Shown piece after piece: positions 8,612-16,587 of a stretch of DNA of 40,025 nucleotides. This DNA is from an uncultured Clostridium sp. (GTDB taxonomy: Bacteria; Bacillota; Clostridia; Peptostreptococcales; Peptostreptococcaceae), in assembly GCA_945931665.1 (NCBI GenBank), contig CAMEPL010000015.1:1-40025 (forward strand), read 5' to 3'. Position 1 is the stretch's first letter. The number at the start of each line of letters is the position of its first letter. The position numbers and the translations under genes were made by a program. The notes beneath the pieces were generated by a model. That model was not told where the DNA came from, made no database searches, and worked only from the letters and a program-made list of their open reading frames with translations.

Positions 8612-9802
8612 ATGATGGAAGTAAAGTATGCAAAACGTATGATGACAGAAGGGGGATCTGAAATAAGTGATATATTAGCACTAACTGCTAAACCAGAAGT
8701 AATATCTTTTGCAGGGGGGTTACCTGCACCAGAATTATTTCCAGTAGCAGATATGGAAAAAATGGCTAATGAAGTTTTAGATGAAGTAGGAAGAGTAGCA
8801 CTACAATATTCTTCAGCTCAAGGTTTCCCAAAATTTAGACAACAAATAGCTGATAGAATGAATGACAAGCAAAAAACAAATGTAAGTGCTGATGATATAT
8901 TAATAACTAGTGGTTCACAACAAGCATTAGAGTTCTCTGGAAAAATATTTATAGATGAAGGGGACGTAATATTATGTGAAAGTCCGACTTACTTAGGAGC
9001 ATTAAATGCATTTAATGGATATGGACCAAAATACATAGAAGTTGAAACTGATGAAGATGGTATGAATATGGAAGCTTTAGAAAAAGTTTTACAAACTACT
9101 GATAGAGTAAAAATGATATATGTTATACCAGATTTCCAAAACCCAACAGGTAGAACTTGGCCACTTGAAAAACGTAAAAAATTTGTTGAGTTAATAACTA
9201 AATATAAAGTAGTAGCTTTAGAAGATAATCCTTATGGTGAATTAAGATATGAAGGAGAGTTTTTACCTTCATTAAAATCTTTTGATAAAGAAGGATATGT
9301 AGTATATTTAGGAACATTTTCAAAAATATTATGTCCAGGATATAGACTTGGATGGGTATGTGCAGCTCCTGAGATACTATCTAAATATATAAGATGTAAA
9401 GAGGATGGAGATTTACAGACATCAACAATATCTCAATTAGAGGTTAGTAGATATTTAGATGAATGTGACATAGATGCACATGTCGTAGAAATAAGAGATT
9501 TATACAGAAAACGTAGAGATTTAATGTTAAAAACAATAGAGGAAGAATTCCCAGAAGAAGTTAAATGGACTCATCCAGAAGGTGGACTATTTATGTGGGT
9601 TACAGTACCTGAAAGTATAAATACTACTGAAATGATGAAAAAATGTGTTGAAAATAATGTAGCATATGTTCCAGGAGTTGCTTTCTATCCGGGAAGAACT
9701 AAAACAAACAACTTTAGATTGAATTATTCAAATATGGATGAAGAAAGAATAGTAACAGGTATCAAGAGAATAGCTGAAGTTATAAAAGATGAATTAAAAT
9801 AA
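8612..9802 (+). CDS. PLP-dependent aminotransferase, 2-aminoadipate/LysN-like class I/II
   Basis: 396 residues, full length for fold-type I aminotransferases of the MocR/LysN-like branch, without the DNA-binding domain of MocR regulators. ISFAGGLPAPELFP near residue 32 is characteristic of this branch. LQYSSAQGFPKFRQQIA, DFQNPTGRTW and ALEDNPYGELRY (with the Asp that contacts the PLP ring nitrogen) follow. TFSKILCPGYRLGW carries the Schiff-base Lys238, and NNFRLNYS the carboxylate-binding Arg. It exchanges an amino group between an amino acid and a 2-oxoacid; the specific amino acid cannot be read from sequence. The start is one of two adjacent ATGs (8612 or 8615) behind GGGGTGA. It is a single gene flanked by terminators. 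Confidence 0.88.
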   Translation: MMEVKYAKRMMTEGGSEISDILALTAKPEVISFAGGLPAPELFPVADMEKMANEVLDEVGRVALQYSSAQGFPKFRQQIADRMNDKQKTNVSADDILITSGSQQALEFSGKIFIDEGDVILCESPTYLGALNAFNGYGPKYIEVETDEDGMNMEALEKVLQTTDRVKMIYVIPDFQNPTGRTWPLEKRKKFVELITKYKVVALEDNPYGELRYEGEFLPSLKSFDKEGYVVYLGTFSKILCPGYRLGWVCAAPEILSKYIRCKEDGDLQTSTISQLEVSRYLDECDIDAHVVEIRDLYRKRRDLMLKTIEEEFPEEVKWTHPEGGLFMWVTVPESINTTEMMKKCVENNVAYVPGVAFYPGRTKTNNFRLNYSNMDEERIVTGIKRIAEVIKDELK

Positions 9803-9830
9803 TAAAAATTTTATATTATGAAGTTATCAA

Positions 9831-9868
9831 AATAAGGCATATGTTTTAAATATATGTCTTATTTTTTT
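9831..9868 (+). terminator. terminator after the aminotransferase gene
   Basis: AATAAGGCATAT (9831-9842) pairs with ATATGTCTTATT (9852-9863) with one G-U pair, followed by a T-run. Confidence 0.8.
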
Positions 9869-9999
9869 ATAACGTACAGGAAATTATATAAAAATATACA
9901 TAATTATATAAATTAAGGGCAATTTATCACAAATAAGTATTTTATTATAAAATATATGATTAATTATAAATTTTTTTAATATAGGAGGTAGGGTATAGA

Positions 10000-11163
10000 A
10001 TGTTAAAAGAAAATTTAATGATTAAAGCTTTAAATAAGTTTGATGATATTTGTTTCTTGGTTATAATTGATGGACAAGAGTATAAAATAGGAGAGGGAGA
10101 GCCAACATTTACAGCAAAATTCAAAGAACCTATACCAGTAAGTAAACTACTTAGCAGTACATCTCTTGCATTAGGAGAAGCATATATGAGTGGAAATTTA
10201 GAAATCGAGGGAAATTTATATCATGCTTTAGATTATTTTATGGGAGAAATAAACAAATTCTCTATGAATCAAAAAGCTATGAAAAAATTAATTTTCACTT
10301 CAATATCTAAGAAAAATCAAGAAAAAGAAGTTAGAAGTCATTATGATATAGGGAATGATTTTTATAAATTATGGTTGGATGAAACTATGAGTTATTCTTG
10401 TGGTTATTTCTTGAGCGAAAATGACACCCTATATCAAGCACAAGTAAACAAAGCAGATTACATATTAAAAAAATTATACTTAAAAGAAGGTATGAGATTA
10501 CTTGATATAGGCTGTGGATGGGGATTTTTATTAATTGAAGCAGCTAAAAAGTATAAAGTACATGGAACAGGAATTACCCTTAGCGTTGAGCAATATAATG
10601 AATTTAGAAGAAGAATAGTCGATGAAGGGTTAGAAGACCTTTTAGAAGTAAAACTTATGGACTATAGAGATTTAAAAAATAGCGAGTTAAGATTTGATAG
10701 AGTTGTAAGCGTGGGCATGCTTGAACATGTAGGACGTGATAATTATCAACTATTTATAGATTGTGTAAATAACGTTTTAAAACCACAGGGATTATTTTTA
10801 TTACATTTTATAAGTGGTTTAAAAGAACATCCAGGTGACCCATGGATAAAGAAATACATATTCCCAGGAGGGGTTATTCCAAGTTTAAGAGAAATTATAA
10901 ATTGTCTAGCAGAAGATAACTTTCATACATTAGATGTAGAAAATTTGAGAAATCATTATAATCGTACACTTTTATGTTGGGAAAAAAATTATAAAGAACA
11001 TATAGATAAGGTAAGAGAAATGTTTGATGAAGAATTTGTACGTATGTGGGATTTATATCTTTCATCTTGTGCAGCTGTTTTCCACAATGGGATTGTAGAT
11101 ATTCATCAAATATTAGTATCTAAAGGAATTAATAATGATTTACCAATTGTACGTTGGTATTAA
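10000..11163 (+). CDS. cfa: cyclopropane-fatty-acyl-phospholipid synthase
   Basis: 387 residues, typical length. It transfers a methylene group from S-adenosylmethionine to double bonds of unsaturated acyl chains in membrane phospholipids, at the inner membrane surface. The N-terminal ~100 residues are the small lipid-contact domain. SHYDIGNDFYKLWLDETMSYSCGYF is the Cfa signature before the SAM site LLDIGCGWGFLLIEAA. VVSVGMLEHVG and FLLHFISG complete the methyltransferase core, and LLCWEKNY and RMWDLYLSSCAAVFHNG are conserved near the end. The start is ATG with TAGGAGG at 9982-9988 and a spacer of about 11. It stands alone between two terminators; such genes are often induced in stationary phase, which the sequence does not show directly. 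Confidence 0.95.
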   Translation: MLKENLMIKALNKFDDICFLVIIDGQEYKIGEGEPTFTAKFKEPIPVSKLLSSTSLALGEAYMSGNLEIEGNLYHALDYFMGEINKFSMNQKAMKKLIFTSISKKNQEKEVRSHYDIGNDFYKLWLDETMSYSCGYFLSENDTLYQAQVNKADYILKKLYLKEGMRLLDIGCGWGFLLIEAAKKYKVHGTGITLSVEQYNEFRRRIVDEGLEDLLEVKLMDYRDLKNSELRFDRVVSVGMLEHVGRDNYQLFIDCVNNVLKPQGLFLLHFISGLKEHPGDPWIKKYIFPGGVIPSLREIINCLAEDNFHTLDVENLRNHYNRTLLCWEKNYKEHIDKVREMFDEEFVRMWDLYLSSCAAVFHNGIVDIHQILVSKGINNDLPIVRWY

Positions 11164-11188
11164 GAACAAAAAATATAAAATCTATTTT

Positions 11189-11231
11189 AAAAGGAATATA
11201 TAGTATATAACTATATATTCTTTTATTTTTT
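11189..11231 (+). terminator. terminator after cfa
   Basis: AAAAGGAATATATAG (11189-11203) pairs with CTATATATTCTTTT (11211-11224) with one bulge, followed by ATTTTTTTAT. Confidence 0.8.
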
Positions 11232-11341
11232 TATAATAATAACAAAAAATATTTAAGATTGTTAAGAATAATAGATTTAAATTGAGTATACTTTTAAAAT
11301 CAGGTCAATAATATAGAAAATAAATCTTTAGGAGGGATATT

Positions 11342-12601
11342 TTGAGAAGACCATTATTATTGATTTTTATAGTGATTTTAATGCTAGGATTCTTTATTAC
11401 ATCAAATAAAGAACTAGATAATATAAATTTTGATACAGAAATAACTATAAGTGGAGTTGTAAAAGATAAAAAAGAAAAAAGTAAATATACTCAATATATA
11501 ATAGATGGATATTTGGTAAATGATTATAAAAGAAAGTACAAATTAAAAATCGGGCAAATTGTAGAAGTAGAAGGTAAATTAAAAGATTTAGATAATATGA
11601 ATTTGGATGATTTTAATTATGGAAGATATATAAGAAGTTGTGGATATAAAGGTCTAATAAACTCAAGTTATTTTAATATAATTGGACAAAATAAGTTTTA
11701 TATAAATTTAGGCAAAGTAAAAATATATATGAGAGATACATTTAGATATCTATATAAAGATACGTCTAATTTTATAAACTCATTTTTATTGGGAATAAAG
11801 GACGATTTAACACAAAAAGAGACAGAAATGTTTTCTAAAACAGGAACAAGTCATGTATTAGCAATATCAGGACTTCATACAGGAATACTATGTGTATTAA
11901 TCGCTTACGTTATAAGAGGAATAAATAAAATATATAAATTAGGAATTTTAGTTATAATTATGATTTTATATAGTATGATGGTTGGATATTCTCCTTCTAT
12001 TATAAGAGCCGTATTTTTTGTTACAATTATGTATTTAGCAATATTTTTATTTAGAAAAAGAGATGGAATAACGACATTATCATTAATTGCTAGTTTATTA
12101 ATTATAAATAATCCATACACTATATACAATATTAGTTTTCAGTTGTCATTTTTAGCGACTCTGTCTATCTTGTATTTTAATAAAATGATTAAGAAAAAGT
12201 TGAAGTTTGATATCATATCAATGACTATAGCTGCCAATATTCTAACTATACCAATAGTTTACTATATATTTGGAGGAATTGCTCTTTTATCGATTTTAGG
12301 CAATATAGTAATAATACCTTTTATAGGGATTATTATGAATTTAAGTCTTTTTAGTATTTTATTATTTGAGGTCAATTTAAATATTACAAAAGTTATAGTT
12401 TATATAAACAAAAACCTTATTAATATGGTATATTATATATTGGATAAGTTGAGCAAAATAGAAATTGGATATATAGAAGTTGAAAATCCTAATATAATAT
12501 ACGTAATAATTTATTATGTTTTAATTTTCTCTTACATGATATACAAAGAGATTAAAACTATGAAGGAGCAAGAAAATGAAATACAAGGATATTGTCTATA
12601 A
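11342..12601 (+). CDS. comEC: ComEC/Rec2 DNA-uptake channel protein lacking the hydrolase domain
   Basis: 419 residues, against about 700-800 for full ComEC. Residues ~1-19 are a hydrophobic segment. Residues ~30-110 form the OB-like extracellular region (ITISGVVKDKKEKSKYTQYII, KIGQIVEVEGKLKDL). From ~140 the Competence domain follows, with FINSFLLGIKDDLTQKETEMFSKTGTSHVLAISGLHTG and then about 8 hydrophobic segments. The protein ends after the membrane domain; no metallo-beta-lactamase domain follows, because holA begins before its stop. A secreted hydrolase of that type is encoded at 5273-6106. The family moves single-stranded DNA into the cell. The start is TTG at 11342 with GGAGGG at 11331-11336. 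The overlap with holA is the usual Firmicutes comEC-holA neighbourhood. Confidence 0.87.
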   Translation: MRRPLLLIFIVILMLGFFITSNKELDNINFDTEITISGVVKDKKEKSKYTQYIIDGYLVNDYKRKYKLKIGQIVEVEGKLKDLDNMNLDDFNYGRYIRSCGYKGLINSSYFNIIGQNKFYINLGKVKIYMRDTFRYLYKDTSNFINSFLLGIKDDLTQKETEMFSKTGTSHVLAISGLHTGILCVLIAYVIRGINKIYKLGILVIIMILYSMMVGYSPSIIRAVFFVTIMYLAIFLFRKRDGITTLSLIASLLIINNPYTIYNISFQLSFLATLSILYFNKMIKKKLKFDIISMTIAANILTIPIVYYIFGGIALLSILGNIVIIPFIGIIMNLSLFSILLFEVNLNITKVIVYINKNLINMVYYILDKLSKIEIGYIEVENPNIIYVIIYYVLIFSYMIYKEIKTMKEQENEIQGYCL

Positions 12602-13622
12602 TATAAAAGCTAAAAATTTTGAAAAAATTTATCTATTATATGGTAGAGAGCACTATTTAATAGATAATACTATAAAATTATTTAGAGAATCTTTGAACGA
12701 AAGTATGATCGATTTCAATTTAGATATAATAGATGGCAAAGAAATTACATTAGAACAATTACTTAGTTCTATCGAAACACTTCCATTTATGGATGAAAGA
12801 AAAATAGTAATAGTAAAGGACTTTGAATTACTTACAAAAGCTAAGAAAAAGATTTTTTCTGATAAAGAAGAAAAAACACTTGCTGAACATTTAGAAAATA
12901 TTCCGGATACTACTATTTTAGTTTTTACTGTATATGGTGAAATTGATAAAAGAAAAAGTATAGTAAATAGAATAAGTAAAAATGGAGTTGTCTATAACTG
13001 TGAAAAAATATCTGATATGGAACTATTTAAATGGTCTAAAAAGAAATTCACAGAAAATAATATAATGATAGAAAATGCACAAATTATGTACTTTATAGAA
13101 TCTACTGGATATAAAGATAAAAATAATGAATTTACATTATCTGATATAGATAACGAAATTAAAAAAATAAGTTCTTTTGCAGGTACAGATACTCAAGTTA
13201 CAAATGAAATGATAGATAGACTTTCACAAAAAAAGATAGAAAATGATATTTTTAAACTAATAGATTATATTGGAGATAAAAACTCACAAAGTGCTATAAA
13301 AATATTAAATGATATGATAAACGAAGGGGAATCTGTTTTAGGTATTTTTGCTATGATAAATAGACAATTTAAAACAGTACTTCAAGTAAAAGAATTATTA
13401 AATAAAGGACTAAATAATAAAAGTATATCAGAAAAATTAAAAACTTCTTTATTTATAGTAAATAAATCGATAAAAATAAGTAAGAATTTTACGGAATCTA
13501 TGATAATAGATATGTTAAATTATATACTAGAGAGTGATTATAAAATAAAAAACGGTCTTATGAGAGATACACTTGCTATAGAAATACTAGTAAGTAAGTA
13601 CTGTCAGAGAAGAGTGAGTTAA
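12576..13622 (+). CDS. holA: DNA polymerase III delta subunit (clamp loader)
   Basis: 348 residues, normal for HolA. Delta is the clamp-loader subunit that opens the beta sliding clamp. YLLYGREHYLIDNTIKLF near the N-terminus is the family signature. The AAA+-like N-domain continues with LPFMDERKIVIVKDFE. The C-terminal collar helices include DIFKLIDYIGDKNSQSA and MINRQFKTVLQVKELL. As expected for delta it lacks a working Walker A motif. The ATG at 12576 lies 26 bases inside comEC, with AAGGAG at 12563-12568 also inside comEC, so translation may be coupled. The gene ends at a terminator and faces rpsT. Confidence 0.92.
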   Translation: MKYKDIVYNIKAKNFEKIYLLYGREHYLIDNTIKLFRESLNESMIDFNLDIIDGKEITLEQLLSSIETLPFMDERKIVIVKDFELLTKAKKKIFSDKEEKTLAEHLENIPDTTILVFTVYGEIDKRKSIVNRISKNGVVYNCEKISDMELFKWSKKKFTENNIMIENAQIMYFIESTGYKDKNNEFTLSDIDNEIKKISSFAGTDTQVTNEMIDRLSQKKIENDIFKLIDYIGDKNSQSAIKILNDMINEGESVLGIFAMINRQFKTVLQVKELLNKGLNNKSISEKLKTSLFIVNKSIKISKNFTESMIIDMLNYILESDYKIKNGLMRDTLAIEILVSKYCQRRVS

Positions 13623-13653
13623 AGTCTTCCTAAAAAGGGGAAGACTTTTTCTT
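13621..13653 (+). terminator. terminator after comEC-holA
   Basis: AAAGTCTTCC (13621-13630) pairs with GGAAGACTTT (13639-13648), followed by TTCTTTTATTTT. The stem begins inside the holA stop codon. Confidence 0.85.
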
Positions 13654-13674
13654 TTATTTTATATTTATGAAAAA

Positions 13675-13701
13675 TAAAAAACCCTTGAAATTAATCAAGG
13701 G
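13675..13701 (-). terminator. terminator after rpsT (minus strand)
   Basis: On the minus strand CCCTTGA and TCAAGGG (plus coordinates 13695-13701 and 13682-13688) form a perfect 7-bp stem with a 6-base loop, followed by a six-base T-run (13675-13681 region). Confidence 0.9.
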
Positions 13702-13729
13702 CCAGTTTATGCACAAATTAAACTTCTTA

Positions 13730-13996
13730 TTAAGCGTTCATAGAGTTTAATTTTTGAGCTAATTTAGCTACTTTTCTAGCAGCAGCGTTTTTGTGTATAG
13801 TTCCTTTAGAAGCAACTTGAGATATTTTCTTTTGAGCGAATTGGAATCTTTGAGTAGCTTCTTCTACGTTACCAGCGTTAACAGCTTCTTCGAATCTTCT
13901 TATAGCTGTTTTAACTTGTGATTTTCTCACTCTGTTTAAAGCAGTTTTCTTATCGATAACTTTTATTCTCTTTTTAGCAGATTTTATATTTGCCAA
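13730..13996 (-). CDS. rpsT: 30S ribosomal protein bS20
   Basis: 88 residues, the usual length. bS20 binds 16S rRNA early in 30S assembly. The sequence begins MANIKSAKKRIKVIDKKTALNRV and is rich in Lys/Arg/Ala, the classic S20 N-terminus, and ends QKLNSMNA. I chose the TTG at 13996 as start. The GGGAGG element (minus strand, 14010-14005) is 8 bases away from it, whereas the upstream in-frame GTG (14005) overlaps that element and would add three atypical residues. It has its own promoter and terminator, so it is monocistronic, and it faces away from gpr. Confidence 0.96.
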   Translation of the reverse strand: MANIKSAKKRIKVIDKKTALNRVRKSQVKTAIRRFEEAVNAGNVEEATQRFQFAQKKISQVASKGTIHKNAAARKVAKLAQKLNSMNA

Positions 13997-14044
13997 TCTG
14001 TTCACCTCCCATAAAATTTATTATTCTCATCGTCAACATATTTG

Positions 14045-14073
14045 ATTTTAACAGAAATAAAAATAAAAATCAA
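14045..14073 (-). promoter_or_regulatory. putative sigma-A promoter for rpsT
   Basis: On the minus strand TTGATT (14073-14068) is followed after 17 bases by TAAAAT (14050-14045), preceded by TGT as an extended -10. The start codon is about 49 bases downstream. A short inverted repeat (AAGTATT/AATACTT) lies just upstream. Confidence 0.6.
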
Positions 14074-14250
14074 GTATTAATATTCAATACTTTTAATTTA
14101 ATTTAACTTTTATTTAAATTATGTTTAAAAATCTTAAAAAAGTTAATAATTATAATCAAAGTTAAAAAACAGAAATTAAAGTTATAATTCTGTTTACTAA
14201 ATATGATTAAAATGTTTTTCAATAAGACTTAATAACATTTGGAGGTTTTT

Positions 14251-15195
14251 ATGATAAGTATAAGAACAGATTTAGCACTTGAAGCAACAGAAATTTGTGA
14301 AGAACAGTCGACAGCTCTTGATGGAGTAATAGTAGATACAAAAGAACTAGATGGTTGCATTGTTACTACAGTAGAAATAATAAATGAAACTGGCTCAAAA
14401 ATAATGAATAAAGAAATAGGTAAGTATGTAACTTTAGAAAGTAATTTAATGAAATTTGACGATGATGATTCTAGAGAAAAAGTTATAAATTATTTAAAGG
14501 ATGAATTAATAGACATCTTTGGAACTGATCCATCCAAGAAAACTTTAGTGATAGGACTTGGAAACTGGAATATTACATCAGATGCACTAGGGCCTAGAGC
14601 AGTATCAAAAACACTTGTAACTCGCCATATTTTTAAAAATTACAATAAAGATTATGACGATGATTTTTCAGAAGTATCAGCATTAAGTCCAGGAGTAATG
14701 GGTATAACAGGTATTGAAACTGTAGAAATAGTAAAATCTATAGTAGATAAAATAAAGCCTGATAGAGTAGTTGCAATAGATGCATTGGCCTCTAGGAAAA
14801 TCGATAGAGTTAATGCCACTATTCAAATATCAACTGGCGGAATAGCACCAGGAGGAGGAGTTGGTAATAAAAGAAAAGCATTAGATAAGTCTTATTTAGG
14901 TGTAGATGTAATTGCGATAGGTGTGCCTACAGTTGTGGATGCAGCCACACTTACAATAGATGTGCTAGATTTAGCTATAGATAATTTGATGGAAGCATCT
15001 GAAGAGAGCAGTGAGTTTTATAAAATGCTTAAAAAGCTAAAAGAAGAAGAAAAATATCAATTAATTAAAGATTCTTTAGATCCATATGACAAAAATCTAA
15101 TCGTAACTCCAAAGGACATAGATGAAACAATAGAAAATCTAGCGATAATAATAAGTGAAGGACTAAATAGATCCCTTCACCCAGGAAGGATTTAA
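14251..15195 (+). CDS. gpr: GPR germination protease (spore endopeptidase)
   Basis: 314 residues from the chosen start. GPR is an aspartate-type protease, made as a zymogen in the forespore, that degrades small acid-soluble spore proteins at germination. Recognisable blocks are ISIRTDLALEATE at the N-terminus (site of propeptide processing), VIGLGNWNITSDALGPRAV, ALSPGVMGITGIET, VVAIDALASRKIDRVNATIQ and STGGIAPGGGVGNKR, with the conserved catalytic aspartates in the D-A-L contexts. The propeptide seems very short. An in-frame TTG at 14239 precedes the GGAGG (14241-14245), so ATG 14251 with a 5-base spacer is the real start. spoIIP follows 17 bases after the stop, so both are probably one sporulation operon. 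Confidence 0.95.
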   Translation: MISIRTDLALEATEICEEQSTALDGVIVDTKELDGCIVTTVEIINETGSKIMNKEIGKYVTLESNLMKFDDDDSREKVINYLKDELIDIFGTDPSKKTLVIGLGNWNITSDALGPRAVSKTLVTRHIFKNYNKDYDDDFSEVSALSPGVMGITGIETVEIVKSIVDKIKPDRVVAIDALASRKIDRVNATIQISTGGIAPGGGVGNKRKALDKSYLGVDVIAIGVPTVVDAATLTIDVLDLAIDNLMEASEESSEFYKMLKKLKEEEKYQLIKDSLDPYDKNLIVTPKDIDETIENLAIIISEGLNRSLHPGRI

Positions 15196-15212
15196 AACTA
15201 AGGAGGAGAAAT

Positions 15213-16166
15213 ATGTATAATAAATTCGCTAAAGCAGTAAGTATAGCTATTTTATTATTTACAATACCAAGTAGTATACTAGCGCTTGATAAGAATGGAT
15301 TATTTAAAAACTTGATAAAATATTCTTATCCTGAAGTTAAAGTTATAGAAAAAGATGAAGAAAATGAAGATAAAAATGATACGACTACAAATAATAATAA
15401 AGCTAAAAGTAATCAGTTTGTTAATTTATATGTAGGAGAAGATAATATTCCTGTTGCAAAAACAACAAGTAGTAGTAATATAACATTAGATAGTAGTATA
15501 TATAATTCAAAATTAAGAGTTACTAATAATAAACCACAAATTTTGATATATCACAGTCACAGTTGTGAAACATACTCTGACTCACCAAAAGGAAATTATC
15601 ATTCAGAAGATAAAGACCACTCTGTTATGTCAGTTGGATGTTTGCTTACAAACCAACTATCTGATTTAGGTTGGGGGGTAATTCATTCTACTACGTTCCA
15701 TGACAGTCCTACATATAATAATTCATATTCTAGAAGTGCAGAAACAATAAAATCTGTAATGAATCAATATAATGATGTAGATATAACTATAGATTTGCAT
15801 AGAGATGGACTTAATATACCGAATGAAGCTGTAAAAAATAATATTCATGATAAATACACTACAACAATAAATGGTGAAAAAGTCGCTAAATTTTTCTTTG
15901 TTGTAGGTGCTAGAAATGATGATGTTAAAAAAGTACAAAATTTAGCTAATGGTTTAACTAAATATGCTAAACAAAAATATCCTGATTTGATAATGCCAGT
16001 TGTCTTAAAACCTTATGGTAGATTTAATCAAAGTATATGTGATAATGCAATATTAGTAGAAGTAGGAAGTAATGGTACTACTACTGCAGAAGCTCAAGCT
16101 AGTGCAAAATATATAGCGCAAATACTAGATGGATATTTTAAAGAACAAAATTTAAAAAATAATTAG
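15213..16166 (+). CDS. spoIIP: stage II sporulation protein P (peptidoglycan hydrolase)
   Basis: 317 residues. SpoIIP is an amidase/endopeptidase that, with SpoIID and SpoIIM, thins septal peptidoglycan and drives engulfment. Residues ~7-25 are a hydrophobic signal/anchor ending ALA. An acidic, Asn/Thr-rich linker follows (~45-90). The SpoIIP amidase domain starts at KPQILIYHSHSCETY (metal-ligand His114 and catalytic-region Glu119). It continues with SVGCLLTNQLSDLGWGVIHS, DITIDLHRDG and LVEVGSNGTTTAEA. The start is ATG with AAGGAGGAG at 15200-15208. The gpr-spoIIP pairing is conserved in spore-forming Clostridia and Bacilli. Confidence 0.94.
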   Translation: MYNKFAKAVSIAILLFTIPSSILALDKNGLFKNLIKYSYPEVKVIEKDEENEDKNDTTTNNNKAKSNQFVNLYVGEDNIPVAKTTSSSNITLDSSIYNSKLRVTNNKPQILIYHSHSCETYSDSPKGNYHSEDKDHSVMSVGCLLTNQLSDLGWGVIHSTTFHDSPTYNNSYSRSAETIKSVMNQYNDVDITIDLHRDGLNIPNEAVKNNIHDKYTTTINGEKVAKFFFVVGARNDDVKKVQNLANGLTKYAKQKYPDLIMPVVLKPYGRFNQSICDNAILVEVGSNGTTTAEAQASAKYIAQILDGYFKEQNLKNN

Positions 16167-16186
16167 AAAAGAGTAAATAAAAATTA

Positions 16187-16432
16187 ATGGCTACACTAGA
16201 TGAAAGAATAAATAATAGAAAAAATAAAAAGAAAAGAGTAGTAACCTTTAAAATGGTATCTATAATTTTTATGGTAAACATAGCTGCAGTTTGTATATTT
16301 TTTACAGATTATAATATGAATAAAATGCTTAATAAAAAATCAATAATAGATATAAATATAGAATTCATAGAAAAAAATATAAACTCTATAGAAGAGATTT
16401 TTAGAGATTTTAACTTTAACATAAAAGGATAG
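16187..16432 (+). CDS. small membrane protein of unknown function
   Basis: 81 residues, not recognised. The N-terminal ~20 residues are strongly basic (NNRKNKKKR). Residues ~23-42 form one hydrophobic segment, probably transmembrane with the basic end inside. A C-terminal tail of about 40 residues rich in Ile/Asn/Glu follows. The ATG lies 20 bases after spoIIP with only a weak AAAAGAG 13 bases away, so translation may depend on spoIIP. A terminator follows. Its position in the gpr-spoIIP unit suggests a sporulation-time membrane protein, but that is inference only. Confidence 0.6.
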   Translation: MATLDERINNRKNKKKRVVTFKMVSIIFMVNIAAVCIFFTDYNMNKMLNKKSIIDINIEFIEKNINSIEEIFRDFNFNIKG

Positions 16433-16460
16433 TACTCTAATGATTGTATAAACTTGGAAA

Positions 16461-16495
16461 AATAAGGCTTAATATAATAATAAGTCTTATTTTTC
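16461..16495 (+). terminator. terminator after gpr-spoIIP-small protein
   Basis: AATAAGGCTTA (16461-16471) pairs with TAAGTCTTATT (16481-16491) with one G-U pair, then TTTCTG. Confidence 0.78.
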
Positions 16496-16509
16496 TGTCA
16501 TAACTTATA

Positions 16510-16538
16510 TTTACAGAAAAGCTGATATATTATAAAAT
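16510..16538 (+). promoter_or_regulatory. putative sigma-A promoter for lepA
   Basis: TTTACA (16510-16515) and TAAAAT (16533-16538) have a 17-base spacer, 50 bases before the GTG start of lepA. Confidence 0.55.
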
Positions 16539-16587
16539 AAAATCTATGATGAAAATAATTTATATTAAATTTTAAGGAGGAAAAAAG

